Positions 17,733-26,338 of a DNA stretch of 56,228 bases are shown here, in pieces. A program made the position numbers and the translations under genes. Source of the DNA: Clostridia bacterium (GTDB lineage Bacteria; Bacillota; Clostridia; TANB77; CAG-465); the NCBI GenBank assembly GCA_900772475.1, contig CAAHEI010000062.1:1-56228 (forward strand), read 5' to 3'. The notes below the pieces were generated by a model. The model saw only the letters and a list, made by a program, of their open reading frames with translations, made no database searches and was not told the DNA's origin. Each line of letters starts with the position of its first letter. Positions within the stretch are counted from its first letter, which is position 1.

Positions 17733-18041
17733 ATGAGAAAAAGTGAAAATGTTGATAAAAAAATGAAAAAGAAGAAGAAAATAAGGCCAATATTTTTAGT
17801 CCTATCTGTTTTTTCTATATATTTTGTATACACATTTATAGAACAACAAGTTCAAATAAATAAATATGATTCACAAATTGATATGTATAGTGCTGATATT
17901 AATAGTAAAAAGCAACTAGTAGAGTATTATAATAATCAAAATGGGAATATTAAATCAGATGAGTATATAGAAAATGTTGCAAGAGAATCTCTTGGATATG
18001 TGAAACCATATGAAAAAATCTTTATAGATGCAAATAAATAA
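17733..18041 (+). CDS. divIC: Septum formation initiator DivIC/FtsB family
   Basis: A 102-aa single-span protein: basic cytoplasmic start (KKMKKKKKIRP), one membrane helix (IFLVLSVFSIYFVYTFI), a coiled-coil extracellular part (QQVQINKYDSQIDMY) and the conserved IENVARESLGYVKPYEKIF end. It joins FtsL and DivIB in the divisome. ATG 17733 is chosen; a GTG at 17730 is an equally spaced alternative after AAGAGG. Confidence 0.9.
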   Translation: MRKSENVDKKMKKKKKIRPIFLVLSVFSIYFVYTFIEQQVQINKYDSQIDMYSADINSKKQLVEYYNNQNGNIKSDEYIENVARESLGYVKPYEKIFIDANK

Positions 18042-18078
18042 AGGCACAGGTACAATACGTACATGTACCTTTATTTTA
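18037..18078. terminator. Bidirectional terminator between divIC and the VanW gene
   Basis: AAATAAAGG...CCTTTATTT arms enclose an inner GTAC/GTAC stem with loop AATAC. The hairpin overlaps the stop codon region of the minus-strand gene, and T- and A-tracts flank it, so it can serve both convergent genes. Confidence 0.7.
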
Positions 18079-18823
18079 TTTTTACTAAAGTTATTGTTAC
18101 AGTGGATTTTGTAGCTGAAGCATCAATTCTTACTTTAGAACCAGAGTTGTTTACAAATTTTAAATCTAAGCTACCATAAAGGATAGTTGCATCTTTATCT
18201 TTGGGGACGTAATATACACGCCTACTATGAGGATGCCTTTCTGTAATATCAAATCCTGCAATCAATGCACAATTGTAAAGTGTACTACTTATTTGACATA
18301 TTCCTCCACCAGATATTTTTATTTTCTTTCCATTACTATCAAATCCAGTTGCTTTTTTAAAACCATTACCTTCATTCATAGGACCTATTGTATTATTAAA
18401 AGAAAATTCAGCTCCGTTTTCGATTATAACCCCATTTAACTTAGAAATAGCAAGATTAATATTATCTATTCTAGTTTGTTCCTTGTCATATAAAGTAGTG
18501 GTATATGTTGCAATTTGCACCTCAGTTGGCGTTTGAGGTGTTGCTTCTTTTTTCTCTTTGGCTACAGCTGTGGCAGGCTTATCATTGGTATTATCATTTG
18601 ATTGTTCGCTCTTATCGCTATTATTGTTGTTACTATTATTATTATTTTCATTTACATTATTATCATTTAAATTCTTAGCTTGTTCACCCGGATTATTATT
18701 TTCAGTATTTTCATTACTAAATAAATTAGCATTAGATGTTAAAATTAAAATTACAGCAGCAACCACGACTAAAATAATAATTACCCACATTATAAAAGCC
18801 ACATGATTTTCCTTAGTATTCAT
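18071..18823 (-). CDS. VanW-family membrane-anchored protein
   Basis: A 250-aa protein: N-terminal membrane helix (about 9-30), an Asn/Ser-rich low-complexity linker (about 36-85), then a VanW domain (RIDNINLAISKLNGVIIENG, FSFNNTIGPMNEGNGFKKATG, GGGICQISSTLYNCALIAG, ERHPHSRRVYYVP). VanW occurs in glycopeptide-resistance clusters and in many surface proteins; its activity is not established. AAGGAGTGAGTT precedes the ATG. A shared 19-bp motif lies about 60 nt upstream. Confidence 0.88.
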   Translation of the reverse strand: MNTKENHVAFIMWVIIILVVVAAVILILTSNANLFSNENTENNNPGEQAKNLNDNNVNENNNNSNNNNSDKSEQSNDNTNDKPATAVAKEKKEATPQTPTEVQIATYTTTLYDKEQTRIDNINLAISKLNGVIIENGAEFSFNNTIGPMNEGNGFKKATGFDSNGKKIKISGGGICQISSTLYNCALIAGFDITERHPHSRRVYYVPKDKDATILYGSLDLKFVNNSGSKVRIDASATKSTVTITLVKIK

Positions 18824-18883
18824 AACTCACTCCTTAAAATATACAAATATAATGTGCAAAACACAAAAAAATATTCTCCCCCA

Positions 18884-18902
18884 GAGTTAGTTTTGTAAAA
18901 AA
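18884..18902 (-). promoter_or_regulatory. Shared 19-bp motif, copy 1 (upstream of vanW gene)
   Basis: On the minus strand the motif reads TTTTTTACAAAACTAACTC and continues CTGGGGG. It begins in the T-tract of the asnB terminator and lies about 60 nt upstream of the VanW-family start. It contains TTTACA, usable as a -35 box. Confidence 0.6.
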
Positions 18903-18946
18903 TAATCTAAAATGAACTAAATAAAAAATTAGAACATTTTAGATTA
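18896..18946 (-). terminator. asnB terminator
   Basis: TAATCTAAAATG (18903-18914) pairs with CATTTTAGATTA (18935-18946), a 12-bp perfect stem just past the asnB stop, followed on the minus strand by six T residues. Confidence 0.8.
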
Positions 18947-18956
18947 AATTTTTTAA

Positions 18957-20810
18957 TTATATTTCAATTTTTGGCCTATATTTGTTAAGCCACATTTCAA
19001 TTTGAATAAGATAAGCCAAAGTTTGAGGATATGTCATTAATTGGCCAAATAAGTTTTCAGTTAAATTTTCACCATGTATAGCAATTATATTCTTAACAAA
19101 ATTTAAATTTATTAAATTACTTATTTTAGAGTTTTTATTTTCTATAATTTCAGACATTTTATCTTCAACTAGTTTTAAGTATACAGGATCATACGTCTTA
19201 GGGAAAGGGGATTTTTTTCTGTATACTATTTCACTAGGAAGTTCATTTTCAAAGGCTTTTCTAAGCAAAAATTTTTCAATAGGAATGTTATTTTCGTAAA
19301 GCCCCAGTTTCATTTTAGCAGGTAAATTATATACATATTCAAATATTCTATAATCGGCAAAAGGGACCCTAACTTCTAATGAATTTGCCATAGACATCCT
19401 ATCTGTACGTTCTACTAATGTATTCATAAACCATTTAACAGTAAGATAGTTTATATTTCTAAATGTGTTTTCAAAATCATCATTCTTATCAAGCACTTCT
19501 ACGCTTTTTAAAGTATTTTTTTTGCTATTATATATATAATCTTTAAGCATATTTTCTTTTAAAATACCAGGTTTAATTAAATTACTTCTCAAATTTTCAG
19601 AAAGTGCCCAAGGAAAGCCTTCATAATCAATCAAGTGCTTTTTATAAAACCAAGGATAGCCACCAAAAATTTCGTCAGAACATTCACCAGATAAACATAC
19701 CTTAAACCCATGCTGATTTATGTGTTTGCAAAAGGCAAACATTGAACTATCAATATCCGCCATACCTGGCATATCACGTGCAATCATTGAATTTTCAAGT
19801 AACTCAAAAAGTTCAGTATTATCAATTTTTATTGTGTTATGATTTGTTCGTAAAAAATCTTTCATTATTTTTACAAAGTCACTATCTTTTGTCGTCTGGT
19901 ATGAATTAGCAGTAAAGTTTTTATCATTATCCTTGAAATCAATTGAAAAAGTGTTAATATCTTTAATTTCATCATGGGCAATTTTAGTAAGAATACTAGA
20001 ATCTAATCCACCAGAAAGCATGGAACATATACCCACATCAGAAACAAGCTGCCTCTTAGTTGCATCGCATAAAAGATTATGTATTTGCTCTATGGCATCT
20101 TTTGTTGTATCAGTAGTTTCTTTAGTTTTTAGATCCCAATACATTTTTTTTACAAGGCCGTACTCTAATGAGTAATTTGCCAAAAATCCGGCTTTAATTT
20201 CATAAATATTTTTAAAGAAAGTTCGACCAGGTGTATGTGCAGGACCAAGTCCAAACAATTCCATAATACATTCCTTATCAATAATAGCATCTACTTCAGG
20301 ATGTTCTAGTAAACCTTTTATTTCAGACGAAAATATAAATGTACCTTTGCTTGTGATAGTATAAAATAAAGGTTTTATTCCAAGTCTATCCCTAGTAAAA
20401 AATATGTTTTTATTAAATTTATCGTATATAGCAAAGGCAAAAATACCATTTAATAAATTTACACAATTATCACCATAATGTATATATGCATTAAGGACAA
20501 CTTCAGTATCACAAGAAGTTGAAAATGTATATCCCTTAGAAATAAGGTCATCCCTTAACTCTTTTGTATTATAAAGTTCTCCATTATAAATAATTACATA
20601 TTTATTATTGTTAAAATCTTTAATCATTGGTTGATTACCATTTTTAACATCAATAATACTAAGTCTAGCATGACCAAAAGCAACATTTTCATCTATATAA
20701 ACATTTTGAGCATTTGGCCCACGCTTCTTAATTCTATTCACCATTGAACAAATAATTTTATCATTTTGCACCAAATCTGACTTATTCATAAATCCACAAA
20801 AACCACACAA
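18957..20810 (-). CDS. asnB: Asparagine synthase (glutamine-hydrolysing)
   Basis: A 617-aa two-domain enzyme making asparagine from aspartate, glutamine and ATP. The N-terminal class II amidotransferase domain (CGFCGFMNKS, FGHARLSIID, YNGELYN, SCDTEVVL) releases ammonia; the C-terminal synthetase domain has the PP-loop SMLSGGLDSSILT, GECSDEIFGGYPW and RTDRMSMANSLEVRVPFAD. The catalytic Cys must be residue 2 after Met removal, so the start is TTG at 20810-20808 (TTG-TGT-GGT), 5 nt after GGGGTGA. The longer GTG frame would bury the Cys and is rejected. Confidence 0.95.
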   Translation of the reverse strand: MCGFCGFMNKSDLVQNDKIICSMVNRIKKRGPNAQNVYIDENVAFGHARLSIIDVKNGNQPMIKDFNNNKYVIIYNGELYNTKELRDDLISKGYTFSTSCDTEVVLNAYIHYGDNCVNLLNGIFAFAIYDKFNKNIFFTRDRLGIKPLFYTITSKGTFIFSSEIKGLLEHPEVDAIIDKECIMELFGLGPAHTPGRTFFKNIYEIKAGFLANYSLEYGLVKKMYWDLKTKETTDTTKDAIEQIHNLLCDATKRQLVSDVGICSMLSGGLDSSILTKIAHDEIKDINTFSIDFKDNDKNFTANSYQTTKDSDFVKIMKDFLRTNHNTIKIDNTELFELLENSMIARDMPGMADIDSSMFAFCKHINQHGFKVCLSGECSDEIFGGYPWFYKKHLIDYEGFPWALSENLRSNLIKPGILKENMLKDYIYNSKKNTLKSVEVLDKNDDFENTFRNINYLTVKWFMNTLVERTDRMSMANSLEVRVPFADYRIFEYVYNLPAKMKLGLYENNIPIEKFLLRKAFENELPSEIVYRKKSPFPKTYDPVYLKLVEDKMSEIIENKNSKISNLINLNFVKNIIAIHGENLTENLFGQLMTYPQTLAYLIQIEMWLNKYRPKIEI

Positions 20811-20863
20811 AAAAATCACCCCACATAATTCAGTATATTACAAAATTTGCATTCTATGCCTCG

Positions 20864-20881
20864 GAGTTAGTTTTGTAAAAA
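20864..20881 (-). promoter_or_regulatory. Shared motif, copy 2 (asnB promoter region)
   Basis: On the minus strand TTTTTACAAAACTAACTC follows a hairpin, 54 nt upstream of the asnB start. Its TTTACA is 17 nt from TAGAAT, making a plausible sigma-A promoter for asnB. Confidence 0.6.
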
Positions 20882-20907
20882 CTAATTGAAAATGATTGTG
20901 TAATTAG
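20876..20907 (-). terminator. Small terminator-like hairpin upstream of asnB
   Basis: CTAATT (20907-20902 on minus) and AATTAG (20887-20882) form a 6-bp stem with a 14-nt loop, followed by TTTTT that merges into the shared motif. It would stop transcripts arriving from the leader region. Confidence 0.45.
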
Positions 20908-20989
20908 AAAAAATGCATGAAAAAAATAGCTACGCGAAAAGATAAAAATGAATAGCTCATGAATATAATATTTTAAATTTCTTTTGATA

Positions 20990-21137
20990 AAAATAAATAA
21001 AACTTGAGTTAGAATTTCTGGCATTTTAGTATGTATAACTCCTATCTCAAAAGAAAAAAATAGGTACTACTAAATTCGTAGATATTCACTAAAAAGTGTA
21101 GTTAGAACGCTCAACCTGTGTACCCCACAGTGAAATT
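20990..21137 (-). ncRNA. Possible structured leader or small RNA upstream of asnB, unclassified
   Basis: A minus-strand promoter at 21144-21172 would start RNA near 21137. The RNA can form CTGTG-GGGTA-CACAG, CACT-AGTG and CTAC-GTAG hairpins, and ends with a GAGTTA/TAACTC and TTGAG/CTCAA stem followed by a T-rich tract near 20990-21002. I found no T-box (GGTGGNACCGCG) and no known riboswitch signature. It is an inference from pattern only; it could be an independent RNA or an attenuated asnB leader. Confidence 0.3.
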
Positions 21138-21143
21138 TTATTT

Positions 21144-21172
21144 AGTATATCACTTCTTGAGTTTGAAATCAA
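21144..21172 (-). promoter_or_regulatory. Promoter of the asnB-upstream RNA
   Basis: Minus-strand TTGATT (21172-21167) and TATACT (21149-21144) with a 17-nt spacer, in a region with no ORF. Confidence 0.55.
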
Positions 21173-21236
21173 GGAAAAAATAGTAATAATTATTGTCTAG
21201 TTTTGTCGATATGATATAAAAAATCTATTTATATAC

Positions 21237-21255
21237 TTTTTTACAAAACTAACTC
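21237..21255 (+). promoter_or_regulatory. Shared motif, copy 3 (upstream of pdp)
   Basis: TTTTTTACAAAACTAACTC on the plus strand, followed by GGG and a G-rich stretch, about 105 nt upstream of the phosphorylase start. An ATATAAA/TTTATAT stem lies just upstream. Orientation relative to the downstream gene is the same as in copies 1 and 2. Confidence 0.55.
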
Positions 21256-21288
21256 GGGAATTTTGGGGTGGGGGTTGAAAAAGTGTGT

Positions 21289-21334
21289 GAAATGAGGTAT
21301 GATATGTTGTGTGATATGAGGTATGATATATTGA
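21289..21334 (+). repeat. Short imperfect tandem repeat before pdp
   Basis: The unit ATGAGGTATGATAT appears twice with a related GTTGTGTGATAT between, in the 5' leader of the phosphorylase gene. No function can be assigned. Confidence 0.5.
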
Positions 21335-21359
21335 AGTAGGGATAGGGTGATGTGTTGTT

Positions 21360-22739
21360 ATGAGAATGTATGATATTATTGAAAAGAAAAGAGATAATTA
21401 TGAGTTAACTAAGGATGAAATTAATTTTTTTATTAGGGAATATTGTGCCGATAGAATTCCTGATTATCAGGTGTCAGCTCTTCTTATGGCTATTTTTTTG
21501 AATAAGCTTACTAAAAATGAACTGCTATACTTGACTGATGCTATGTCAAAGTCTGCTAAAATTCTTGATTTGTCAGATATAAAAACTCCTGGTAAATATA
21601 TTGTAGATAAGCACTCTACTGGTGGTGTGGGAGATAAGGTTACCTTGATTGTCCTTCCAATTGTTGCGGCTCTTGGGGTAGATGTCTTTAAAATGTCTGG
21701 AAGGGGGCTTGGATTTACTGGTGGAACTGCTGATAAACTTGAAGCTATAAAAGGATATAATATTAATTTATCGCTTGAACAAGCTTGTCATCAAGTTCAG
21801 ACAATTGGCGAGTGTTTAATTAGTCAAAGTTCAGAGGTGGCAATTGCTGATAAAAAGCTATATGCTTTAAGAGATACAACGGCTACAGTTGAATCAATTG
21901 ACCTTATAGCATCTTCTATTATGAGTAAAAAACTAGCTCTTGGTGCTGATAAGATACTTATTGACGTTACAGTTGGTAGTGGTGCTTTTATGAAAAATCT
22001 TGATGATGCAAGAAAACTTGCCCATACGTTAGTTGATATTGGAAATATGGCTGGACGTGAAACTAAGGCAATTGTTACAAATATGGATCAACCTTTAGGA
22101 AGAAATGTTGGTAATGCACTTGAAATTAAGGAAGTTATTTCATTTTTACTTTCTGATGAAACTACATTAAAATCTGAATATCTAAAAGATTTAAAGAATG
22201 TAGTTTTTGAAATTGCAGCTTATATGGTAAAAATGGCTGGTTGTGGCGATGATATTGATGAAAATAAATTAAGAATTGAAAATGCTATCGTATCTAGAAA
22301 AGCTTATGATAAATTTATTGAACTTGTAAAGACTCAGGGAGGACATATTTGTGAGGTATATATGGATTGGATAGGAATGAATTTAGATATGCCTGTCCTT
22401 AAAGATAGCGTAAAATACATGAAAGAAATTCATGCTCAAAAAGATGGATATATTGTTTCAATTGATAGTAAAAAAGTAGGTGAAGCACTTGTTTGCCTTG
22501 GTGGAGGAAGAAATAAAAAAGATGATGAGATAGACTATGCTGTAGGCTTTGAATTTGCAAAGAAAGTTGGAGAAAAGGTTCATGAGGGCGATACAATACT
22601 AAAAGTACTATACAATGATAAAGAAAAATTTGATTTAGCATTTGATTATTTGGATGATGCAATATATATTGATAATATTGATGAAGCATTAGCTTTAACT
22701 TTAAGAAATAAGCCACATGTTTTAGATATAATAGGTTAG
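21360..22739 (+). CDS. pdp: Pyrimidine-nucleoside (thymidine) phosphorylase
   Basis: A 459-aa enzyme that splits thymidine/uridine with phosphate into base and (deoxy)ribose-1-phosphate in nucleoside salvage. The family signature is clear: KHSTGGVGDKVTLIVLPIVAALG, KMSGRGLGFTGGTADKLEAI, the Arg-containing ALRDTTATVESI and VGSGAFMKNLDDA. The C-terminal domain (HAQKDGYIVSIDSKKVGEALVCLGGGR) is typical. Specificity between thymidine-only (DeoA) and broad (Pdp) cannot be read with certainty; the low-GC Firmicutes context favours Pdp. Confidence 0.93.
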   Translation: MRMYDIIEKKRDNYELTKDEINFFIREYCADRIPDYQVSALLMAIFLNKLTKNELLYLTDAMSKSAKILDLSDIKTPGKYIVDKHSTGGVGDKVTLIVLPIVAALGVDVFKMSGRGLGFTGGTADKLEAIKGYNINLSLEQACHQVQTIGECLISQSSEVAIADKKLYALRDTTATVESIDLIASSIMSKKLALGADKILIDVTVGSGAFMKNLDDARKLAHTLVDIGNMAGRETKAIVTNMDQPLGRNVGNALEIKEVISFLLSDETTLKSEYLKDLKNVVFEIAAYMVKMAGCGDDIDENKLRIENAIVSRKAYDKFIELVKTQGGHICEVYMDWIGMNLDMPVLKDSVKYMKEIHAQKDGYIVSIDSKKVGEALVCLGGGRNKKDDEIDYAVGFEFAKKVGEKVHEGDTILKVLYNDKEKFDLAFDYLDDAIYIDNIDEALALTLRNKPHVLDIIG

Positions 22740-22750
22740 GTGAAAATGTA

Positions 22751-23332
22751 ATGAGAATAATTGCTGGAAAATATAAAGCAAAGGTTATTAATAGTCCAAA
22801 AACAGAGAAAACAAGACCAACTCTTGATAGGGTAAAAGAAGCTATGTTTAGTATCTTAATACCTTATACTTTAGATGCCAATGTATTAGATCTTTTTTCT
22901 GGAACTGGAAATTTAGGCTTAGAATCTATTAGTAGAGGAGCAAAATTTGCATGGCTAAATGATAGTTCAAATATAGCTATTTCTACAATAATATCTAACG
23001 TAGAGTTGACTAACGCCAAAACTTGTGTTAAAATAACAAAGAAGGATTATATCAAGTGTTTAAGGCAAATTCAAAATCAAAATATGTATTTTGATATCAT
23101 TTTTTTAGATCCACCTTATGATAGTAAATTTGCCATTGAAACTTTAAAATATATATCAGAAAATAAAAATATATTAGCAAAAGATGGAATTATAGTGTAC
23201 GAAACTGATAAAAATTATATGACTAAACTAGAGAAAAAGGGCATTAAACTTGCTGATGAATTTAGCAATTTAGAATGTATAGATAATAGAAATTATGGAA
23301 ATGTAGTTTTAAAGTTTTTTAAATGGAGGTAG
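22751..23332 (+). CDS. rsmD: 16S rRNA (guanine(966)-N2)-methyltransferase RsmD
   Basis: A 193-aa Rossmann methyltransferase that makes m2G966 in 16S rRNA on the assembled 30S. Motifs: RIIAGKYKAKVINSP, RPTLDRVKEAMFSIL, VLDLFSGTGNLGLESISRGA (SAM site) and FLDPPYDS (catalytic DPPY). The gene starts 11 nt after pdp and is followed 4 nt later by the coiled-coil gene. Confidence 0.95.
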   Translation: MRIIAGKYKAKVINSPKTEKTRPTLDRVKEAMFSILIPYTLDANVLDLFSGTGNLGLESISRGAKFAWLNDSSNIAISTIISNVELTNAKTCVKITKKDYIKCLRQIQNQNMYFDIIFLDPPYDSKFAIETLKYISENKNILAKDGIIVYETDKNYMTKLEKKGIKLADEFSNLECIDNRNYGNVVLKFFKWR

Positions 23333-23336
23333 AAAA

Positions 23337-23774
23337 ATGGAAATATTTACGTTATTAGAAAGTTTAGAAGAAATATTAGAATCTGGTTCAAAAGTACCTT
23401 TTTCTTCAAAAGTCATGGTAGATATTGATGAGCTTCGTGATATATTGGAAGATATTAGATTAAAACTTCCTGATGAATTAAAACAAGCTAAGTGGGTTAA
23501 AGAGGAAAGACAAAGAATAATAGAGGATGCACAAAAAGAGGCTGATAATATTGTTCAAAATGCTGAATCTAAAATTGTTACAATGATAGATGAGAATGCT
23601 ATAACAAAAAAAGCCTTAGCTCAAAAGGAAGAAATAATTGAAAATGCTAATAAAGTTTCTAAAGAAATTTGTACAGGTACGCATGAGTACGCAAATGCAA
23701 TTTTAGAGAAAGTTGAAGAGGTTTTAAAAGAAACTCTTCAAGTTGTTGAAAACAACAGAAAAGAATTGAATTAA
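23337..23774 (+). CDS. Coiled-coil protein, DivIVA/V-ATPase subunit H-like
   Basis: A 145-aa mostly helical, acidic protein. Residues about 55-90 (KEERQRIIEDAQKEADNIVQ) form a heptad-type coiled coil like those in DivIVA-related or ATP-synthase-stalk-like proteins. Genes of this kind often follow rsmD in Clostridia; function is unknown. GGAGG precedes the ATG inside the rsmD end. Confidence 0.8.
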   Translation: MEIFTLLESLEEILESGSKVPFSSKVMVDIDELRDILEDIRLKLPDELKQAKWVKEERQRIIEDAQKEADNIVQNAESKIVTMIDENAITKKALAQKEEIIENANKVSKEICTGTHEYANAILEKVEEVLKETLQVVENNRKELN

Positions 23775-23804
23775 AACACTAAGTAGGGGTTGGTGTAAAA
23801 ACAA

Positions 23805-26321
23805 ATGGGAAGAAGGAAAACTAGTAATAGTAAGAAAAAGGCATCTAAAAAGGATGTAAAAACATTTAGTAGCGATTTTCATGGTGGAATTTTAGTTGCT
23901 ATAGGAATCATATTATTTGTTTTGCTAACTTTCAAGGATGCAGGAACAATTAGTGATTTTTTAAATAATATTACAAGGGGATTTTTTGGTAATCTTGCCT
24001 TAATGTTACCTTTGGTTTTAGTAATAGTTGGTATTCATGAAATTGCTTCAGAAAAGAAAACAAGACCGTATACCGAAATATATAAAGGAGTCATACTAGT
24101 AGGGCTTTTATGTTCTATAATATATTCATTTACTTTATATAATTTAAGTTTATTTGATAATCCAGTTAAATTTATTGTTGATTCATATAATTTGGGTGTT
24201 GACGGAAAAAATATAGTTGGATTAGTTGGTGCAATTGTCGCTACACCACTTGTAAAGCTTTTAGGTTCACTTGCAGCAAGAATATTACTTATTTTTGTTA
24301 CATTAATTACAGCTTTGTGCTTTTTTGATATATCATTTAAACAGTTATTTAATGCAATATATAATGTGTTTGCGTATATTGGAAATGGAATAGCTTATGT
24401 TTGTTCTATTCTATTTAGAAATGATGGAGAAGATGATGAAGAGGAACCTAAAGAAGAAAAACTTACAAGAAAGCAAAAAAGAGAAGCTGCTTTAAGAAAA
24501 AAAGAACTTGAAGAAAAGATGGATGAAAAAGGGAGCCCAAATACAGATAAGAACCTAAGACTTGCAAATGCTGAGCAATTAGAATTTGATTTTAATAAAC
24601 TTGGTGGTAAACCTGATGAAAAGGGAATGCAAGCTAAACAACAAAGAGATGAATACTTTAAGAAACAAAGAGAACAAAAAGAGGATAACAAAGTAAAAGA
24701 AGTTTTAACTATTGATCATACAAGGCTTTCTGAAGAAGAAAATTATTCTTTTCCTTCAATTGACCTTTTAGGAAAGCCTAAAGGGCAAGAAACCTTTGAC
24801 AAGAAGGCAATAAGGGACACTGCTGTAAAACTTCAAAAAACATTAGCAAGTTTTGGAGTTGAGGCAAAGGTAACCAATATTACTAAAGGACCTACAGTAA
24901 CAAGATATGAACTTACTCCAAATACAGGAGTTAAGGTAAGTAAGATAGTAAATTTATCTGATGATATTGCGTTAAATCTTGAAGCAAAAAGTATAAGAAT
25001 AGAAGCACCAATACCAGGTAAAGCTGCTGTTGGAATTGAGGTGCCAAACAAGACAGCTGAATCCGTTACTCTAAGAGAAGTAATTGAATCTGATATATTT
25101 AATAGTGCTCAGTCTAAGCTTACTTTTGCACTTGGAAAAGATGCTGCAGGAAATATTTGCGTTGGTGATATTGCAAAAATGCCTCACGTGCTTATTGCAG
25201 GTGCTACCGGATCTGGTAAAAGTGTATGTATAAATTCAATAATAGTATCAATTTTATACAAAGCTAAACCTAGTGAAGTAAAAATGATACTTATAGATCC
25301 AAAAATGGTTGAATTGTCTGGATATAATGGAATACCACATCTTTTAATACCTGTTGTAACAGATCCTAAAAAGGCAGCTGGAGCTCTTAATTGGGCTGTA
25401 CAGGAAATGGTAAAAAGGTATAGTTTATTTGCATCTGTTGGGGTTAAAGATTTAAAGGGATATAACAAAATTATTGGTAAAAAAGAAGGCGCAAAACTTC
25501 CTCAAATTGTTATAATTGTAGATGAATTATCAGACCTTATGATGGTTGCACCAAATGATGTTGAAGATGCAATCTGTAGACTTGCACAAATGGCTAGAGC
25601 AGCTGGTATGCATCTTATTATTGCTACTCAAAGACCATCTGTTGATGTTATTACAGGTATAATTAAAGCCAATGTACCTTCAAGAATTGCATTTACTGTG
25701 TCTTCTCAAGTTGATTCAAGAACAATACTTGATTCAGCAGGTGCTGAAAAGTTGCTTGGAAGAGGAGATATGCTTTATTTTCCAACTGGTGAGATAAAAC
25801 CTCTTAGAATGCAAGGAGCTTTTGTTTCTGAAAAAGAAATTGAAAAAATTGTTGAGTCAATTAAAGAGTCAAATAATTCTACGTATAGTGAAGATATTCT
25901 TGAATCTATTGAGAAGGCTGGTAATAACAATTCAAAAGGTGGAAGTGATTCTTCAGATGATGTAGAAGATGCAGATGTTTTACTTGAGGATGCAATTGAT
26001 TTAGTAGTTGATATTGGACAAGCGTCAGCTTCTATGATACAACGTAGATTTAAAGTTGGACATTCAAGAGCCGGTAGAATAATTGACCAAATGGAAGCAA
26101 GAGGCCTTATATCAGGCTATGAGGGAAGTAAACCAAGACAAGTTTTAATATCTAAATCAGAATGGCAAGAATTAAAGATGGGTAATGGCCCTGAAGAGGT
26201 AGCAGAAAATATCAACGCTTTACCAGAAAATGAGACATATACAGGTGAGACAAATGTTATATATGATGGTATGCTTATGACAAAAAATATTAATAATAAT
26301 CAAAACGATGTAAAGTTATAA
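23805..26321 (+). CDS. ftsK: DNA translocase FtsK/SpoIIIE
   Basis: An 838-aa double-stranded DNA pump that clears chromosome ends from the septum or moves DNA into the forespore. Four membrane helices lie in residues 25-200, then an acidic/charged linker, then the motor: GATGSGKSVCINSIIVS (Walker A), ILIDPKMVELSGYNGIPHL, IVIIVDELSDLMM (Walker B), RPSVDVITGIIKANVPSRIAF. The C-terminal gamma winged helix (ASASMIQRRFKVGHSRAGRIIDQME) reads orientation sequences. Only one copy is in the window, so it may serve both division and sporulation. Confidence 0.96.
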   Translation: MGRRKTSNSKKKASKKDVKTFSSDFHGGILVAIGIILFVLLTFKDAGTISDFLNNITRGFFGNLALMLPLVLVIVGIHEIASEKKTRPYTEIYKGVILVGLLCSIIYSFTLYNLSLFDNPVKFIVDSYNLGVDGKNIVGLVGAIVATPLVKLLGSLAARILLIFVTLITALCFFDISFKQLFNAIYNVFAYIGNGIAYVCSILFRNDGEDDEEEPKEEKLTRKQKREAALRKKELEEKMDEKGSPNTDKNLRLANAEQLEFDFNKLGGKPDEKGMQAKQQRDEYFKKQREQKEDNKVKEVLTIDHTRLSEEENYSFPSIDLLGKPKGQETFDKKAIRDTAVKLQKTLASFGVEAKVTNITKGPTVTRYELTPNTGVKVSKIVNLSDDIALNLEAKSIRIEAPIPGKAAVGIEVPNKTAESVTLREVIESDIFNSAQSKLTFALGKDAAGNICVGDIAKMPHVLIAGATGSGKSVCINSIIVSILYKAKPSEVKMILIDPKMVELSGYNGIPHLLIPVVTDPKKAAGALNWAVQEMVKRYSLFASVGVKDLKGYNKIIGKKEGAKLPQIVIIVDELSDLMMVAPNDVEDAICRLAQMARAAGMHLIIATQRPSVDVITGIIKANVPSRIAFTVSSQVDSRTILDSAGAEKLLGRGDMLYFPTGEIKPLRMQGAFVSEKEIEKIVESIKESNNSTYSEDILESIEKAGNNNSKGGSDSSDDVEDADVLLEDAIDLVVDIGQASASMIQRRFKVGHSRAGRIIDQMEARGLISGYEGSKPRQVLISKSEWQELKMGNGPEEVAENINALPENETYTGETNVIYDGMLMTKNINNNQNDVKL

Positions 26322-26338
26322 TAGATAGGAGTGTAAAA

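Noticed and set aside
20990..21137. T-box or preQ1 riboswitch upstream of asnB
   Set aside because: No GGTGGNACCGCG core or specifier was found. A GTTCTAACTACAC segment recalls preQ1-I, but the pairing 3' strand and A-rich tail are missing.
18884..21255. asnB and its upstream region as a transposon bounded by inverted 19-bp repeats
   Set aside because: The outer copies are inverted, but a third internal copy and the same orientation to each gene fit a regulatory motif better. No target duplication or transposase was seen.
24395..24691. Long antisense frames inside ftsK and other genes
   Set aside because: They are Ser/Leu/Phe-rich reverse translations of A-rich coding DNA with no ribosome binding sites.
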